Assembly: GCA_028287305.1 (NCBI GenBank)
Contig: JAQBPX010000011.1
Span: 124,001-188,000 of the forward strand
Reading direction: 5' to 3'
Source of the DNA: Gemmatimonadota bacterium
GTDB lineage: Bacteria; Gemmatimonadota; Gemmatimonadetes; Gemmatimonadales; Gemmatimonadaceae
DNA: 64,000 nucleotides
Below the pieces are notes generated by a model that saw only the letters and a list, made by a program, of their open reading frames with translations, was not told the DNA's origin and did no database searches. Shown here piece by piece: positions 52,193 through 60,900 of this stretch (within the stretch, counting starts at the first letter, position 1; each line of letters begins with the position of its first letter). The position numbers and the translations under genes are program-made.

Positions 52193-52923
52193 TGCGACTG
52201 ATCCCCCTGCTTCTCTTGCCCGTTGTGGTGACCGGCCTGCAAGCCCAGGTCGCGCGGGTGGAAGGACGGGTCGTGGACAGCGCGAGCGTTCCCATCTCCG
52301 GTGCCGTAATCCAGCTGGCGGGCTCGAACAGAGTGACGCGCTCCGACACGACCGGCTTCTTCAAGCTCGCCGACGTCCACGCCGGCTCGTACTCGCTGCT
52401 CGTCGCGAAGCTCGGCATGCGCCCCGAGAAGCGCGACCTGCGCCTCAGCGATGGCGGGATCTGGCGCTCGATCATCACCATGCAGCCGATGAGCGCGGTG
52501 ATGCTGGCGACGTCAGTCACGCGCGCCCAGCGCTTCAAGCCGCCGGAGTATGACTCGATCACGAAGTTCGACGAGTTCTTCTGGCGGAAGCACGTGGGGA
52601 TGGGGAAGTATTTCACTCGGAAGGACATCGAGGCGAGGAATACTTTCAGGATGATCGAGGTGCTGCAGGACGTGCCCGGCATCTCCGTCGCGGGGCCCAA
52701 CGTCATTGGCAGGTACAATTTGCGCATCCAGCGCTGTACGGATGGGCGGCGCATCGCCTTCTACCTCGACGGCGTTCGCGTGTACAATGACGCCACGGAT
52801 TTCTTTAGCCTGTTCAACGTGAGGGACGTCGAGGCAATGGAGGTCTACCGCGGCGTATCGGAGATCCCCGCGGAGTTCGCATCCCAAGCCTGCGCCGCGA
52901 TCGTCGTATGGCTCAAGGGCTGA
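52192..52923 (+). CDS. Carboxypeptidase-regulatory-like and TonB-plug protein without barrel
   Basis: 243 residues. A signal peptide (LLLLPVVVTGLQAQ), one carboxypeptidase-regulatory-like domain (residues 22-100; RVEGRVVDSASVPISGAVIQ), and a C-terminal plug-like domain (about 140-243; MIEVLQDVPGISV, YLDGVRVYNDATDF, VEAMEVYRGVSEIPAEF). There is no barrel. Same architecture, in short form, as the 7511 protein. Exported; role unknown. Confidence 0.75.
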   Translation: MRLIPLLLLPVVVTGLQAQVARVEGRVVDSASVPISGAVIQLAGSNRVTRSDTTGFFKLADVHAGSYSLLVAKLGMRPEKRDLRLSDGGIWRSIITMQPMSAVMLATSVTRAQRFKPPEYDSITKFDEFFWRKHVGMGKYFTRKDIEARNTFRMIEVLQDVPGISVAGPNVIGRYNLRIQRCTDGRRIAFYLDGVRVYNDATDFFSLFNVRDVEAMEVYRGVSEIPAEFASQACAAIVVWLKG

Positions 52924-52957
52924 TGATGTCAGGCATCAACGAACTACTAGTAGTCAG

Positions 52958-53050
52958 ATGATCGAAGGACTGGCGGCAAGCCTCCTGGAGCTCGCGGGCG
53001 AAGTTGTCTGGGCCCTCTGGGACTGGGTAAACAGCAAGATCCCTCGGTAA
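52958..53050 (+). CDS. Possible 30-residue amphipathic peptide
   Basis: MIEGLAASLLELAGEVVWAL and DWVNSKIPR in one frame, ending TAA. The helix has an aromatic, hydrophobic face. A perfect ACTACTAGTAGT palindrome lies 3 bases upstream of the start and no ribosome site is clear. It is too short to be certain and may be chance. Confidence 0.3.
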   Translation: MIEGLAASLLELAGEVVWALWDWVNSKIPR

Positions 53051-53055
53051 AACTC

Positions 53056-55440
53056 ATGCGCCTCGCCGCGACCATCCGCTCCCTCGCTCGGCAGCCCCTC
53101 TTCGCCGCCGTCGTCATCATCTCGCTCGGCCTCTCGGTCGGGCTGAGCACCACCCTCTACAGCATCATCGACGCGCTGCTGTACCCGACGCTCGACGTGA
53201 GGCAACCGAGCCAACTCTACTGGCTGCGCCTCTACGGTGATCGCGGCCTAGGCGTGTTGCCGCAGGACCGCGACCGCGCGCTCGCAGGCGGCGCCCCTCT
53301 CGTGCAGTCGTTCGCCCGGTTCGAAGCAGTCGCTGACCCTGTGCTCGTCGAGGGGAATGGCGGTCACCGTTCCCTCAACATCGCGAACGTGGGCTCGGGA
53401 TACTTCGGCGTGCTCGGCGCGCGAACGTCGTATGGCCGCGGCTTCCTGCCATCGGACGAGGCGGCAGGCACCAGCGTCGTCGTGATCAGCGAGGCGCTCG
53501 CCACCGCGTTCTTCGACGAACCCGCTCGTGCTGTCGGAGCCAGCATCACGCTCGACGGGAAGCCGAACGTGGTCGTCGGGGTGGTGCGCGGTCGCGTGGA
53601 CCTCCCGGGCCATCACATCTCCGCCTGGCGCCTGGCGCCCTCGACGGTCGGCGCGCCATACATTCGCCTCGCACGCGTGAGCCTGGGCGCTGATCGAGAC
53701 GCGCTCGATCGCCAGCTGTCGGGCGTGGCCCGGCGGATCGGCGAGGCGGGGGGAAACGGTGCTCGCCGAATGGCCTTCCAGTTCCGGCGCGCCACCGATC
53801 CGGAATCGCAGCTTCGGCCGCTTCACAAGGCGCTGGTCTTCGCGACACTCGCCATCCTGCTGGTCGCCTGCGCAAACCTCGCGAACATCCAGGTCGCGCG
53901 AGGACTGCGACGTCGCCGAGAGTTGGCGCTACGGACGGCACTGGGCGCGAGCCGTCGCCAGCTGGTCAATCATCTCGTGGCGGAGTCTGCGCTGCTCGCG
54001 ATGTGCGGCATGTTGCTTGGCCTCCTGCTCGCACACTGGGGTGCGGTGCTGCTTCGCGTCACGGTGCCGAAGTCGGTCTCCTTCCTGGTCATCGAGCCAC
54101 AGTGGAGTTGGCGCGTGCTGGTCGCCGCGCTTGTCGCGAGCACCGTCTGCCTCATCCTCACAGGTCTGCTGCCGGCACTTCGCATCTCGCGCGTGGATCC
54201 GGCCGAGATGCTCAAGAGCGGCGCCGGGACGGGGGCGTCGAAGGCTAATCGTCGCCAGTATGCGATCCTCGCCGGCTTCGAGATCGCTCTTGCCCTGGCC
54301 TTGTTGAGCGCCTCCGCGCTCACGACGCGGGGCGCCCTCCGCGTATTCGCCAGTGGCTACGGCTATGACATCACCCGGCTCGCGCGGGGATACATGTCGG
54401 TCGGCGTGAAGGGACCGACAGAGACCGAGCCCCTCGTGCTGCAGCTCGAGAGCAGGATGCGCGGCCTGCCGGAGGTGGCCTCCGCCTCCGCATACGACAA
54501 CGCCGAATTCGCACATAACCGCGTGACGTACACGGACGTTGCGGGAACACACGAGCTCTCCGCACGTGGCCTGGAGCCGCGGCTCGTTACTTCGTCGTAC
54601 CTCAGGACTCTGGGCCTGCCAATCGCACGTGGCCGAGACTTCGAGGACGGCGAACGGGATGTGCCGCTGGTGATTGTGGACGAGAGGGCTGCTGCGGTGA
54701 TGTGGCCACATTCGAACCCCATCGGACATCAGATCAAGCTCGGCGACAGCCACTCGACGTTACCGTTCGCGACCGTCATCGGCGTAGCGGGCGCTGCGAC
54801 CCATGAAGAAGAGGCGGGTTCGTTCATCGGGTCATCTGGCCAGGTCTATCGGCTCCTCGGCCATGCTGACAGCAGCAGCACCTACAAGGGCCGCAGTACC
54901 GTGTCGTTCATGCTTCGCTCAAAGACCGAGGACTCGCGTCACTTGCCGCTCATCGTCAAGGACGCGTTTCCTGAAGGCGACGCGTGGCGTATTCGTCTGC
55001 TGGGCACCTTCAGCGAGATGTCGGGCCTCGATCGCATCAAGTCAATCAGCTCGTTCCTCGCCACGCTATTCTCGGTCTTTGGCGCGCTTGGGCTGCTGTT
55101 GGCGTGCTTCGGTATCTATGGCATCGTCGCCTATTCGGTGGCCGAGCGGAGGCGTGAGATGGGAGTGCGTATCGCGCTCGGGGCTGCAAGTCGGCACGTG
55201 CTGAGCGCAATCCTGCGTGAGAGCGTCATCGTCGCGCTCTCCGGAATCGCGATTGGGTTGCTGATTGCGCGAGGAGTCTCCTCGATGCTGGATGGAATCG
55301 CGATGGACCAGGATCGCTTCAATCCGATGTTGTTCGCGAGCGCGGCTGCGGTTCTTGCGATCGCGGTTGCTGCGAGTGCATTCCTTCCGGCGCTCACGGC
55401 GACCAGGATCGATCCGGCGGAGTCGTTGCGGTCGGAGTGA
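53056..55440 (+). CDS. MacB/FtsX-type permease lacking the N-terminal cap
   Basis: 794 residues. It starts with the first membrane helix (PLFAAVVIISLGLSVGLSTTLYS) rather than the helical cap seen in the other two permeases, and no PadR precedes it. A periplasmic MacB-like domain and permease segments (CANLANIQVARGLRRRRELALRTALG, RRREMGVRIALGAASRHVL) are complete, closing with IDPAESLRSE. No ATPase gene is adjacent. Probably an accessory envelope permease. Confidence 0.87.
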   Translation: MRLAATIRSLARQPLFAAVVIISLGLSVGLSTTLYSIIDALLYPTLDVRQPSQLYWLRLYGDRGLGVLPQDRDRALAGGAPLVQSFARFEAVADPVLVEGNGGHRSLNIANVGSGYFGVLGARTSYGRGFLPSDEAAGTSVVVISEALATAFFDEPARAVGASITLDGKPNVVVGVVRGRVDLPGHHISAWRLAPSTVGAPYIRLARVSLGADRDALDRQLSGVARRIGEAGGNGARRMAFQFRRATDPESQLRPLHKALVFATLAILLVACANLANIQVARGLRRRRELALRTALGASRRQLVNHLVAESALLAMCGMLLGLLLAHWGAVLLRVTVPKSVSFLVIEPQWSWRVLVAALVASTVCLILTGLLPALRISRVDPAEMLKSGAGTGASKANRRQYAILAGFEIALALALLSASALTTRGALRVFASGYGYDITRLARGYMSVGVKGPTETEPLVLQLESRMRGLPEVASASAYDNAEFAHNRVTYTDVAGTHELSARGLEPRLVTSSYLRTLGLPIARGRDFEDGERDVPLVIVDERAAAVMWPHSNPIGHQIKLGDSHSTLPFATVIGVAGAATHEEEAGSFIGSSGQVYRLLGHADSSSTYKGRSTVSFMLRSKTEDSRHLPLIVKDAFPEGDAWRIRLLGTFSEMSGLDRIKSISSFLATLFSVFGALGLLLACFGIYGIVAYSVAERRREMGVRIALGAASRHVLSAILRESVIVALSGIAIGLLIARGVSSMLDGIAMDQDRFNPMLFASAAAVLAIAVAASAFLPALTATRIDPAESLRSE

Positions 55441-55467
55441 GCACCTACGTTTTCCAGCGGAGGGCCT

Positions 55468-55680
55468 GTGGACCTTGCATCTGTGTTGATCGGAGTGCTG
55501 CTCGGCGCGGTTGGCGGTATCGGCTTGGGCGTCGCCGCGGTCGCTTTCGATCGCCGGCGACTGATGCGTACGCTCATCGCGCGGTCTACGCCAGCGGAAC
55601 TCTCTCAGCTTCGGGAACAGCTCGCTCTCTCAGCCCGTGTACTTTCTCCCATTCCGCCGAGCCGAACGCACGGCACCTGA
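55468..55680 (+). CDS. Small single-helix protein
   Basis: 70 residues from GTG 55468. One hydrophobic helix (residues 5-27; GVLLGAVGGIGLGVAAVAF) then a basic and helical tail. It follows the permease by 27 bases and could be a small accessory subunit. Not recognised. Confidence 0.5.
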   Translation: MDLASVLIGVLLGAVGGIGLGVAAVAFDRRRLMRTLIARSTPAELSQLREQLALSARVLSPIPPSRTHGT

Positions 55681-55684
55681 AGCC

Positions 55685-55741
55685 CTACTCCGCCCGCAAA
55701 GACTCCGTCGGATCGATCCAGGTAGCCAACGGCGAAATCTG
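55685..55741 (-). pseudogene. Fossil C-terminus of an ADOP-type permease
   Basis: Read on the minus strand these bases give SPLATWIDPTESLRAE then a TAG stop. This closely matches the closing residues of the MacB/FtsX permeases in the window (for example RIDPAESLRSE). Stop codons and unrelated sequence lie immediately upstream, so only the last 16 to 19 codons survive. Its orientation is opposite to the intact permease at 53056. Confidence 0.6.
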
Positions 55742-55800
55742 CGCGTCCTACTCGCTCATTTGTCCGCTACGCCCTTCCATCCAAATCAGCTGGAGAAGGA

Positions 55801-56359
55801 ATGATGGATTCCGTCGGCAGTGTTTCAGCTCAGAGCGGATCCGCACGCGATTTTTCTGGCCAGAGGCGGAGCTTTAGACGCGGGTCCGCGGGACGAATCA
55901 TAAAGTTGTTGCCCTGCCCCGTCGCGCTCGCGCTTCTCGCCGCCTGCGCCGGGGGCGGCGCTGTAAGGACAGCGCCTGACTCGTCCGAGGCCGAAATTGC
56001 CTGCGCCGATTCATCCTCCCCAGGCGCGCTCGCCTTCGGGCTGAACCTCCAATCCTGGGCTGCCCGCATCGTGACGGATACCGGATCCCAAGCTGAGCAG
56101 ACTCGCCGAGACTCCCATCTGTCGGCGAGCACTGTGGAGCGGGTCTATCTCGTGCATGATGAGCGGATCTGCCAAGCGGCGGCAGTTACCTATTCGGAGG
56201 GCAAAAGCCCTTGCGGCGGGACACTACGCGATCGTCGTGGTGGCGGTTGGTGACCGCTACATCGCAATCAACATGAATGCCGTCAAGAAATCCGGAGAGT
56301 TCCTGCTGGAGGTGGTCTTGGATCGTGACTTTCATCCCCTCGCTTGGATCGGTTCCTGA
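55801..56359 (+). pseudogene. Lipoprotein gene split by a +1 frameshift
   Basis: From ATG 55801 (GGAGAAGGA ribosome site) a frame encodes a lipobox (LALLAACAGG) and CADSSSPGALAFGL, RVYLVHDERIC, then runs into a short nonsense tail and TGA. The next frame, open across 56156-56359, continues naturally with ALAAGHYAIVVVAVGDRYIA and VVLDRDFHPLAWI. Removing one A from AAAA at 56203-56206 joins them into one protein of about 185 residues. Either decay, a sequencing error or programmed slippage. Confidence 0.6.
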
Positions 56360-56370
56360 GGCTGCAACTG

Positions 56371-56964
56371 ATGTCAGCGCGCCTCTCTTTTGCCTTGATG
56401 GCAGCCTGCCTATCGTTGGCGTCCGCCGCCTCAGCCCAGCACATCGGTCCGATCGAGTTGAACCCCGCCATCTCGATCGGCGTGAGCAAGCTCCGCGGGC
56501 CGCATGTCTTCTCCGAGCACGCCCCCGAGTTGGGAGCCCGTGTCTCTCTTCGCACTCGCTCGTGGCCGAGCTGGTCGCTGGAGGTCGGTGCCCGGAGCTA
56601 CCTTCAATTCCCCAGCGGAGACAAGCTCACGCTCGCGAGTAGCGGGACCATGAGTGGTTACGCATACAGTCCCCTCCCTCTCAACAGTCTGGCCCTTTCG
56701 CTGGGCTACCGCATCCCCGTATCCAGACTCGGCATCACACCCCTCGCAGGACTGGAGTGGTTCACCCCATTCGGCCAGAGCAACCGCACCGGATTTCGAG
56801 GTCGATGCATCGAGTACGGAGTGCGGCTCGAGCCGCTGCGTCACGTTGGATTCGAGTTGCGGCGGGTGTTGCTCTCGGATGACGGTCGCTCAGTCGCGTT
56901 TCTTCCGGGACCGGTCGGCGACGTGCGCATTACGACGGTCGCTGTTGCGTTGAGCTGGCGCTGA
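56371..56964 (+). CDS. Outer-membrane beta-barrel-like protein
   Basis: 197 residues from ATG 56371; a TTG at 56344 would add 9 residues. A signal peptide (LMAACLSLASAASAQ) is followed by regular alternating strands typical of a small barrel, ending in VAVALSWR, close to the aromatic end rule for barrel insertion. No domain name is certain. It follows the frameshifted lipoprotein by 11 bases. Confidence 0.65.
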   Translation: MSARLSFALMAACLSLASAASAQHIGPIELNPAISIGVSKLRGPHVFSEHAPELGARVSLRTRSWPSWSLEVGARSYLQFPSGDKLTLASSGTMSGYAYSPLPLNSLALSLGYRIPVSRLGITPLAGLEWFTPFGQSNRTGFRGRCIEYGVRLEPLRHVGFELRRVLLSDDGRSVAFLPGPVGDVRITTVAVALSWR

Positions 56965-56975
56965 GTGAGGCGAGA

Positions 56976-57449
56976 TTGATCAGGGAAGTCCTTCTCACAG
57001 CGGTCGTGGCGACTCTCTTGTCTTGTTCCCGGCCCTCGCCAGCCGTTCCACTCGTCAGCGTCCGCGTGGTTCCCACCCAGTCCGAGTTCATTGTCTCGAA
57101 CATGTCGGGCGATGCTGCCTGGCTCCGCATCGCAATCACGAACGCTTCCGACTCTTCGATCGCGTATCTACAGATCGACAGGAGCGCCGACGTTAACGTC
57201 GAATCGCTTCAGGACGGTAGCTGGAATCTCCTGCCGGAACGCCTCTGGACGATGAGCACCTCGACACGCATTGTCGCCGCGCACGAGATCGTCGACGACT
57301 CGGTTCCAGTGAGAAGGTTGGCAGGAACATACCGAATGGCGCTGCGGCTCATTTCAGGAGGCCCGAGTGCGCGGAGGCCAAACGGAGAGGGGGAGATCAC
57401 ACGCATTCCCTTCTCCAGCATCATCAACGTTCGCGAGTCGCAGAGCTGA
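56976..57449 (+). CDS. Hypothetical lipoprotein
   Basis: 157 residues from TTG 56976, 11 bases after the barrel gene. The leader AVVATLLSCS has a lipobox. The body (AAWLRIAITNASDSSIAYLQ, AGTYRMALRLISGG) looks like a single Ig-like beta-sandwich. The end overlaps the converging minus-strand gene by 26 bases. Not recognised. Confidence 0.6.
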   Translation: MIREVLLTAVVATLLSCSRPSPAVPLVSVRVVPTQSEFIVSNMSGDAAWLRIAITNASDSSIAYLQIDRSADVNVESLQDGSWNLLPERLWTMSTSTRIVAAHEIVDDSVPVRRLAGTYRMALRLISGGPSARRPNGEGEITRIPFSSIINVRESQS

Positions 57450-57933
57450 TGCCCGGGGAGCTGCACTTCCGTATCACCGTGTCTGCGGCTTCAGCTGGGT
57501 TGCCAAGACTCGGCGCGTCCCGCATGTCAGTCGCCGCGGCGCGTGCGCGACCGAGTGGTTCGTCGATGTATCCGGCGTTTCGACGATAGTCGATGCCAAT
57601 CTCGGTGATCTTCCCATCCACTACTCGGCGGTCTCCATACACGACCACGGCACCGGTGCTGTCCCTGCCGACAACCACGCGTCGAATCGGCTTGAGCGTG
57701 TCTGGGACGAACACGCCGACGTAGTGAACTCCGCCGCCTCGGGGCAAGGTGGAATCGCCCACGACTGGACGGCAGACTCCATCATTCAGCTCGGCAGCGG
57801 CCGTGAGCTTATAGCGGCGCAGCTCTGCGCGGTTCAGGGTCACAATTCGGAACACGTGGTGACCAGGGGTAGAGTCAGTTCCGCAGCCAGTCGCGGCGAG
57901 GAAGATGAGCAGGCTTAGAAGTGGTTTCGACAT
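57424..57933 (-). CDS. Hypothetical lipoprotein
   Basis: 169 residues from ATG 57933. Lipobox in LLIFLAATGC. The mature region is strand-rich (RIVTLNRAELRRYKL, VVYGDRRVVDGKITEIGID). It lies downstream of the TonB receptor gene on the same strand with a 46-base gap, but a shared promoter is not proved. Not recognised. Confidence 0.6.
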   Translation of the reverse strand: MSKPLLSLLIFLAATGCGTDSTPGHHVFRIVTLNRAELRRYKLTAAAELNDGVCRPVVGDSTLPRGGGVHYVGVFVPDTLKPIRRVVVGRDSTGAVVVYGDRRVVDGKITEIGIDYRRNAGYIDEPLGRARAAATDMRDAPSLGNPAEAADTVIRKCSSPGISSATRER

Positions 57934-57979
57934 TGAGTTAAGAATCGTGAGTGACTGACCGTACAAGTTCTGCTCCCTC

Positions 57980-60900
57980 TCAATACATCCGCACCCTGAA
58001 CGGCTTCGTCTCGTCCTCGAGGTACGCGTAGATCCCAGGCAGCAGCGACCATTGCAGGGGCGTGAGCACCTGCCTCACGAAATGGAGCTCGCGTCGCATG
58101 AGCATCCACTCGGCGTCGATCACCTCCTCCTGCCGCCTGAGCGCCGCAGTGGGGTCATAGTTGTCCGGTAGCCGCGCAAACTCGCCGCCCAGCACTCCCC
58201 ACATCGAGTCGGCCCGGACATGGTACTTCCGCCGAGCATCCTGCAGCTGCTCGACCTGCACTCGCGTCAGGAACAGCGAGTCGCTCAGCTCGATCACCTG
58301 CTTGTAGTAATCAGGGACGCTCCTTCGATATTGGAACGCGAGCTTCGTGGAGTCCAGCTTCGTGCCCCCTTCGCCGTTGCGACCCGGCGCCAGCATGCGA
58401 CTCACCTGCTGCACCTCGGCAGGCGTCCCGATGTTGACCGTGAATAGCAGCGTGGCCCGAAATGGTGTCGTCAGCGCCGAGAGCACTGGGTTCGTACTGC
58501 CGAATCGGGGATTCACCTGATAGCGGAAGCGCTGCTTCGCGGCATCGAAGCCGGTCACCGAGTAGAGAGTACGATCCGGAAATGCGTTCGCACCCCATCC
58601 CCGCATCCGGCCGGCACCGTGAATCAGCTGGTCGAGCCCGCCCAGCACGTTTGCAAACTCCAGCGAGGTCGAGAGCCGCTTCGTCGTCGGAACAGCGGTG
58701 CCGATGAACTGTCGCTGAAGCCCGAAGTGCGCATTGAGCGTCGCGGTCCAGGGACCGGAACAGGAGTTGTGTCGAGCGGCGCGATCCAGCTGGCTCGCGA
58801 GGCAGTCATGCGCGCTCCCATGCGTCGACGCGAGCAGCGACTGCATTCCATCAGCCATTGCGACGTCTCCCGCCGCGCGCGCCGCCGCCGGCGACTGGAT
58901 GAATGCGCGATCATTCGGCAGCCCATCACCATTCACATCCTGCTCCACCAGCGGCGAATACTTCCTCGGCGACTCGATGCGTGAGTAGAGCGTCACCGAT
59001 CCAACGTGTGGGATGATCTCACCGTAGCTCAGCGTCACCTGGTGCAGGGGACGCGTCCCAGTCGTGGTTTCCTTCAGCCGCGGGTCGCCGAAGCCGTCTC
59101 CGTCGAATCCGCGAGACTGGGCCGAGAAGCCAGTGAGGGCGTAGCTGGCCCCGATCACCCTTCGATAGTTCAGCTGCGGCGAGAGGCGAATAACCAGTTG
59201 CTTAGTCACCGAGCGAATGTCCGAACCGACGCTCGTGACGCGGCCCAGTTCCGCATGCTCCCGACTCGGCGCAAGCGGGATGAGTCCGCTCGAAGCGACA
59301 ATGCTCGAGAGAGGCACGAACATCGGCCGATTGCCCTCGCTGCCGAGCGACGTCACGGCACTCGAGCGCAGGTTGAGGTCATTGTTGCCGGGCTGGTTCA
59401 GGTTGAGCGAGAGCGTGCCGTCGATCGTGAAAGCCACATGCCAGCGTTGCTGCGACCACGCCAGGTTCGCACGCCAGCTGCGGGGCGCGTCGAAGTGTCG
59501 ATCGAGGAGCGCGACGTTGTGCGTCGTGTCGGCCAGGTTCGGGCCGCCCGCAAGGCATGACGTAGGCACTGTCGACGCATCCGTCGCGAAGCCGTTCCAG
59601 TTCGGTGTGGGCACGGCGTCCCCGATGCAGAGCACGCTCGAACCATCACGCGCGAGACCCGTGAGTGCGACGGGATCGCTCAACAGGTCGGCGCTCATGA
59701 TGTTTCGCCACTCACCGATGCCGCCGCGAAGCTGGCCCGCTCCGCCACGAGCGAACTGCCCCAAAGGCCCGAAGCTCCGGCCCGCGTTGCCCGACTTGTC
59801 GCCGAGGTAATACCACGTGAACCCGGCGCGTGGACTGACATGCACGCGATTCGGTGTATCGCCCGCGTGAACGCCGAACAGCCGCTCGACCAGGGGGTTC
59901 CCTGTCGGCGCATTCGTGTAGACGTTCCCCTCAATTCGCGCACCGTACACGACCCGGAAGTAGTCGGTGGCTCTCCAGAAGTTGCCGAGCGACGCCGCGC
60001 CATTCCACACTCCGGACTGGACGTCAGGCGTCCCCAGTCGGCGCGAGAAGCTCTGCGCGCGATTCGCGGCGAGATCGGCAAGTGACGCAAACCGGAACAC
60101 TCCATTGCTGTTGGCATCCCGGCTGCTCCGGATGCCGTCGAGCTTCGAGTCCACCGTGAGCTTCCATCGGTGCGTGATGGACTGATACCAAACGTATTCG
60201 CCGCGCGCCTGCCAGCCGAGCGAGCGCCGGCCGTTCGATCGATCAGACCCGCCGAAGCCGAGGGATGTCACTCCGGAGAGTTCGTCGCCGAGCTCCGGCG
60301 ACGCCAGCGTCACGATGCCCGTGGGGGCGCCATTGAACGCAGACGTCGTGCGGTCGTCGAAGGAAAGGGCGCTGCGCAGGTCGAGCAGGGTGCGTCCTGA
60401 ATCGAGATACACTGAGTATTTGCCCTGAACACCGAGCGAGAGATTCTGCGACCGGCCACCCAGCGAGGCGGCACTGAAAGGGGAGAGGCCCAGCGGATCT
60501 GTTTGTTGGAGTGACGCAATCAGGTTGACGCCGGCCTCGACTGGTTTGTCAGCGTACGTATCCCAATCGACCCCGGCACCTCCGATCGAAGCGAGGAAGG
60601 TCGCGCCCTGTGAGACCGTCGAGCCGCCTGCCGTCAGGCGACCGGGAACGCCAAGCGTGCCGATCAGGCCCTGCAGGCGGCGAACTGAATCGGGCGAGAC
60701 GCCGTTCGCCCTCAGCGCGTCGGGCGCGAGGGTGAAGAGCGAGAAGGCATCGTTGCTTCGGCGCGTGACCTGGCCGGAAATGTTGTAGCTGAGTGCACCC
60801 TTCCTCCCGAATATGCCATCGCCTCCTGCTCCCGCGGAAAGGTTGAGGTAGGGGACGCCGAGGCGGCGACTCAGCGCGCTGCTCGCCTGGAGCGCGGGTG

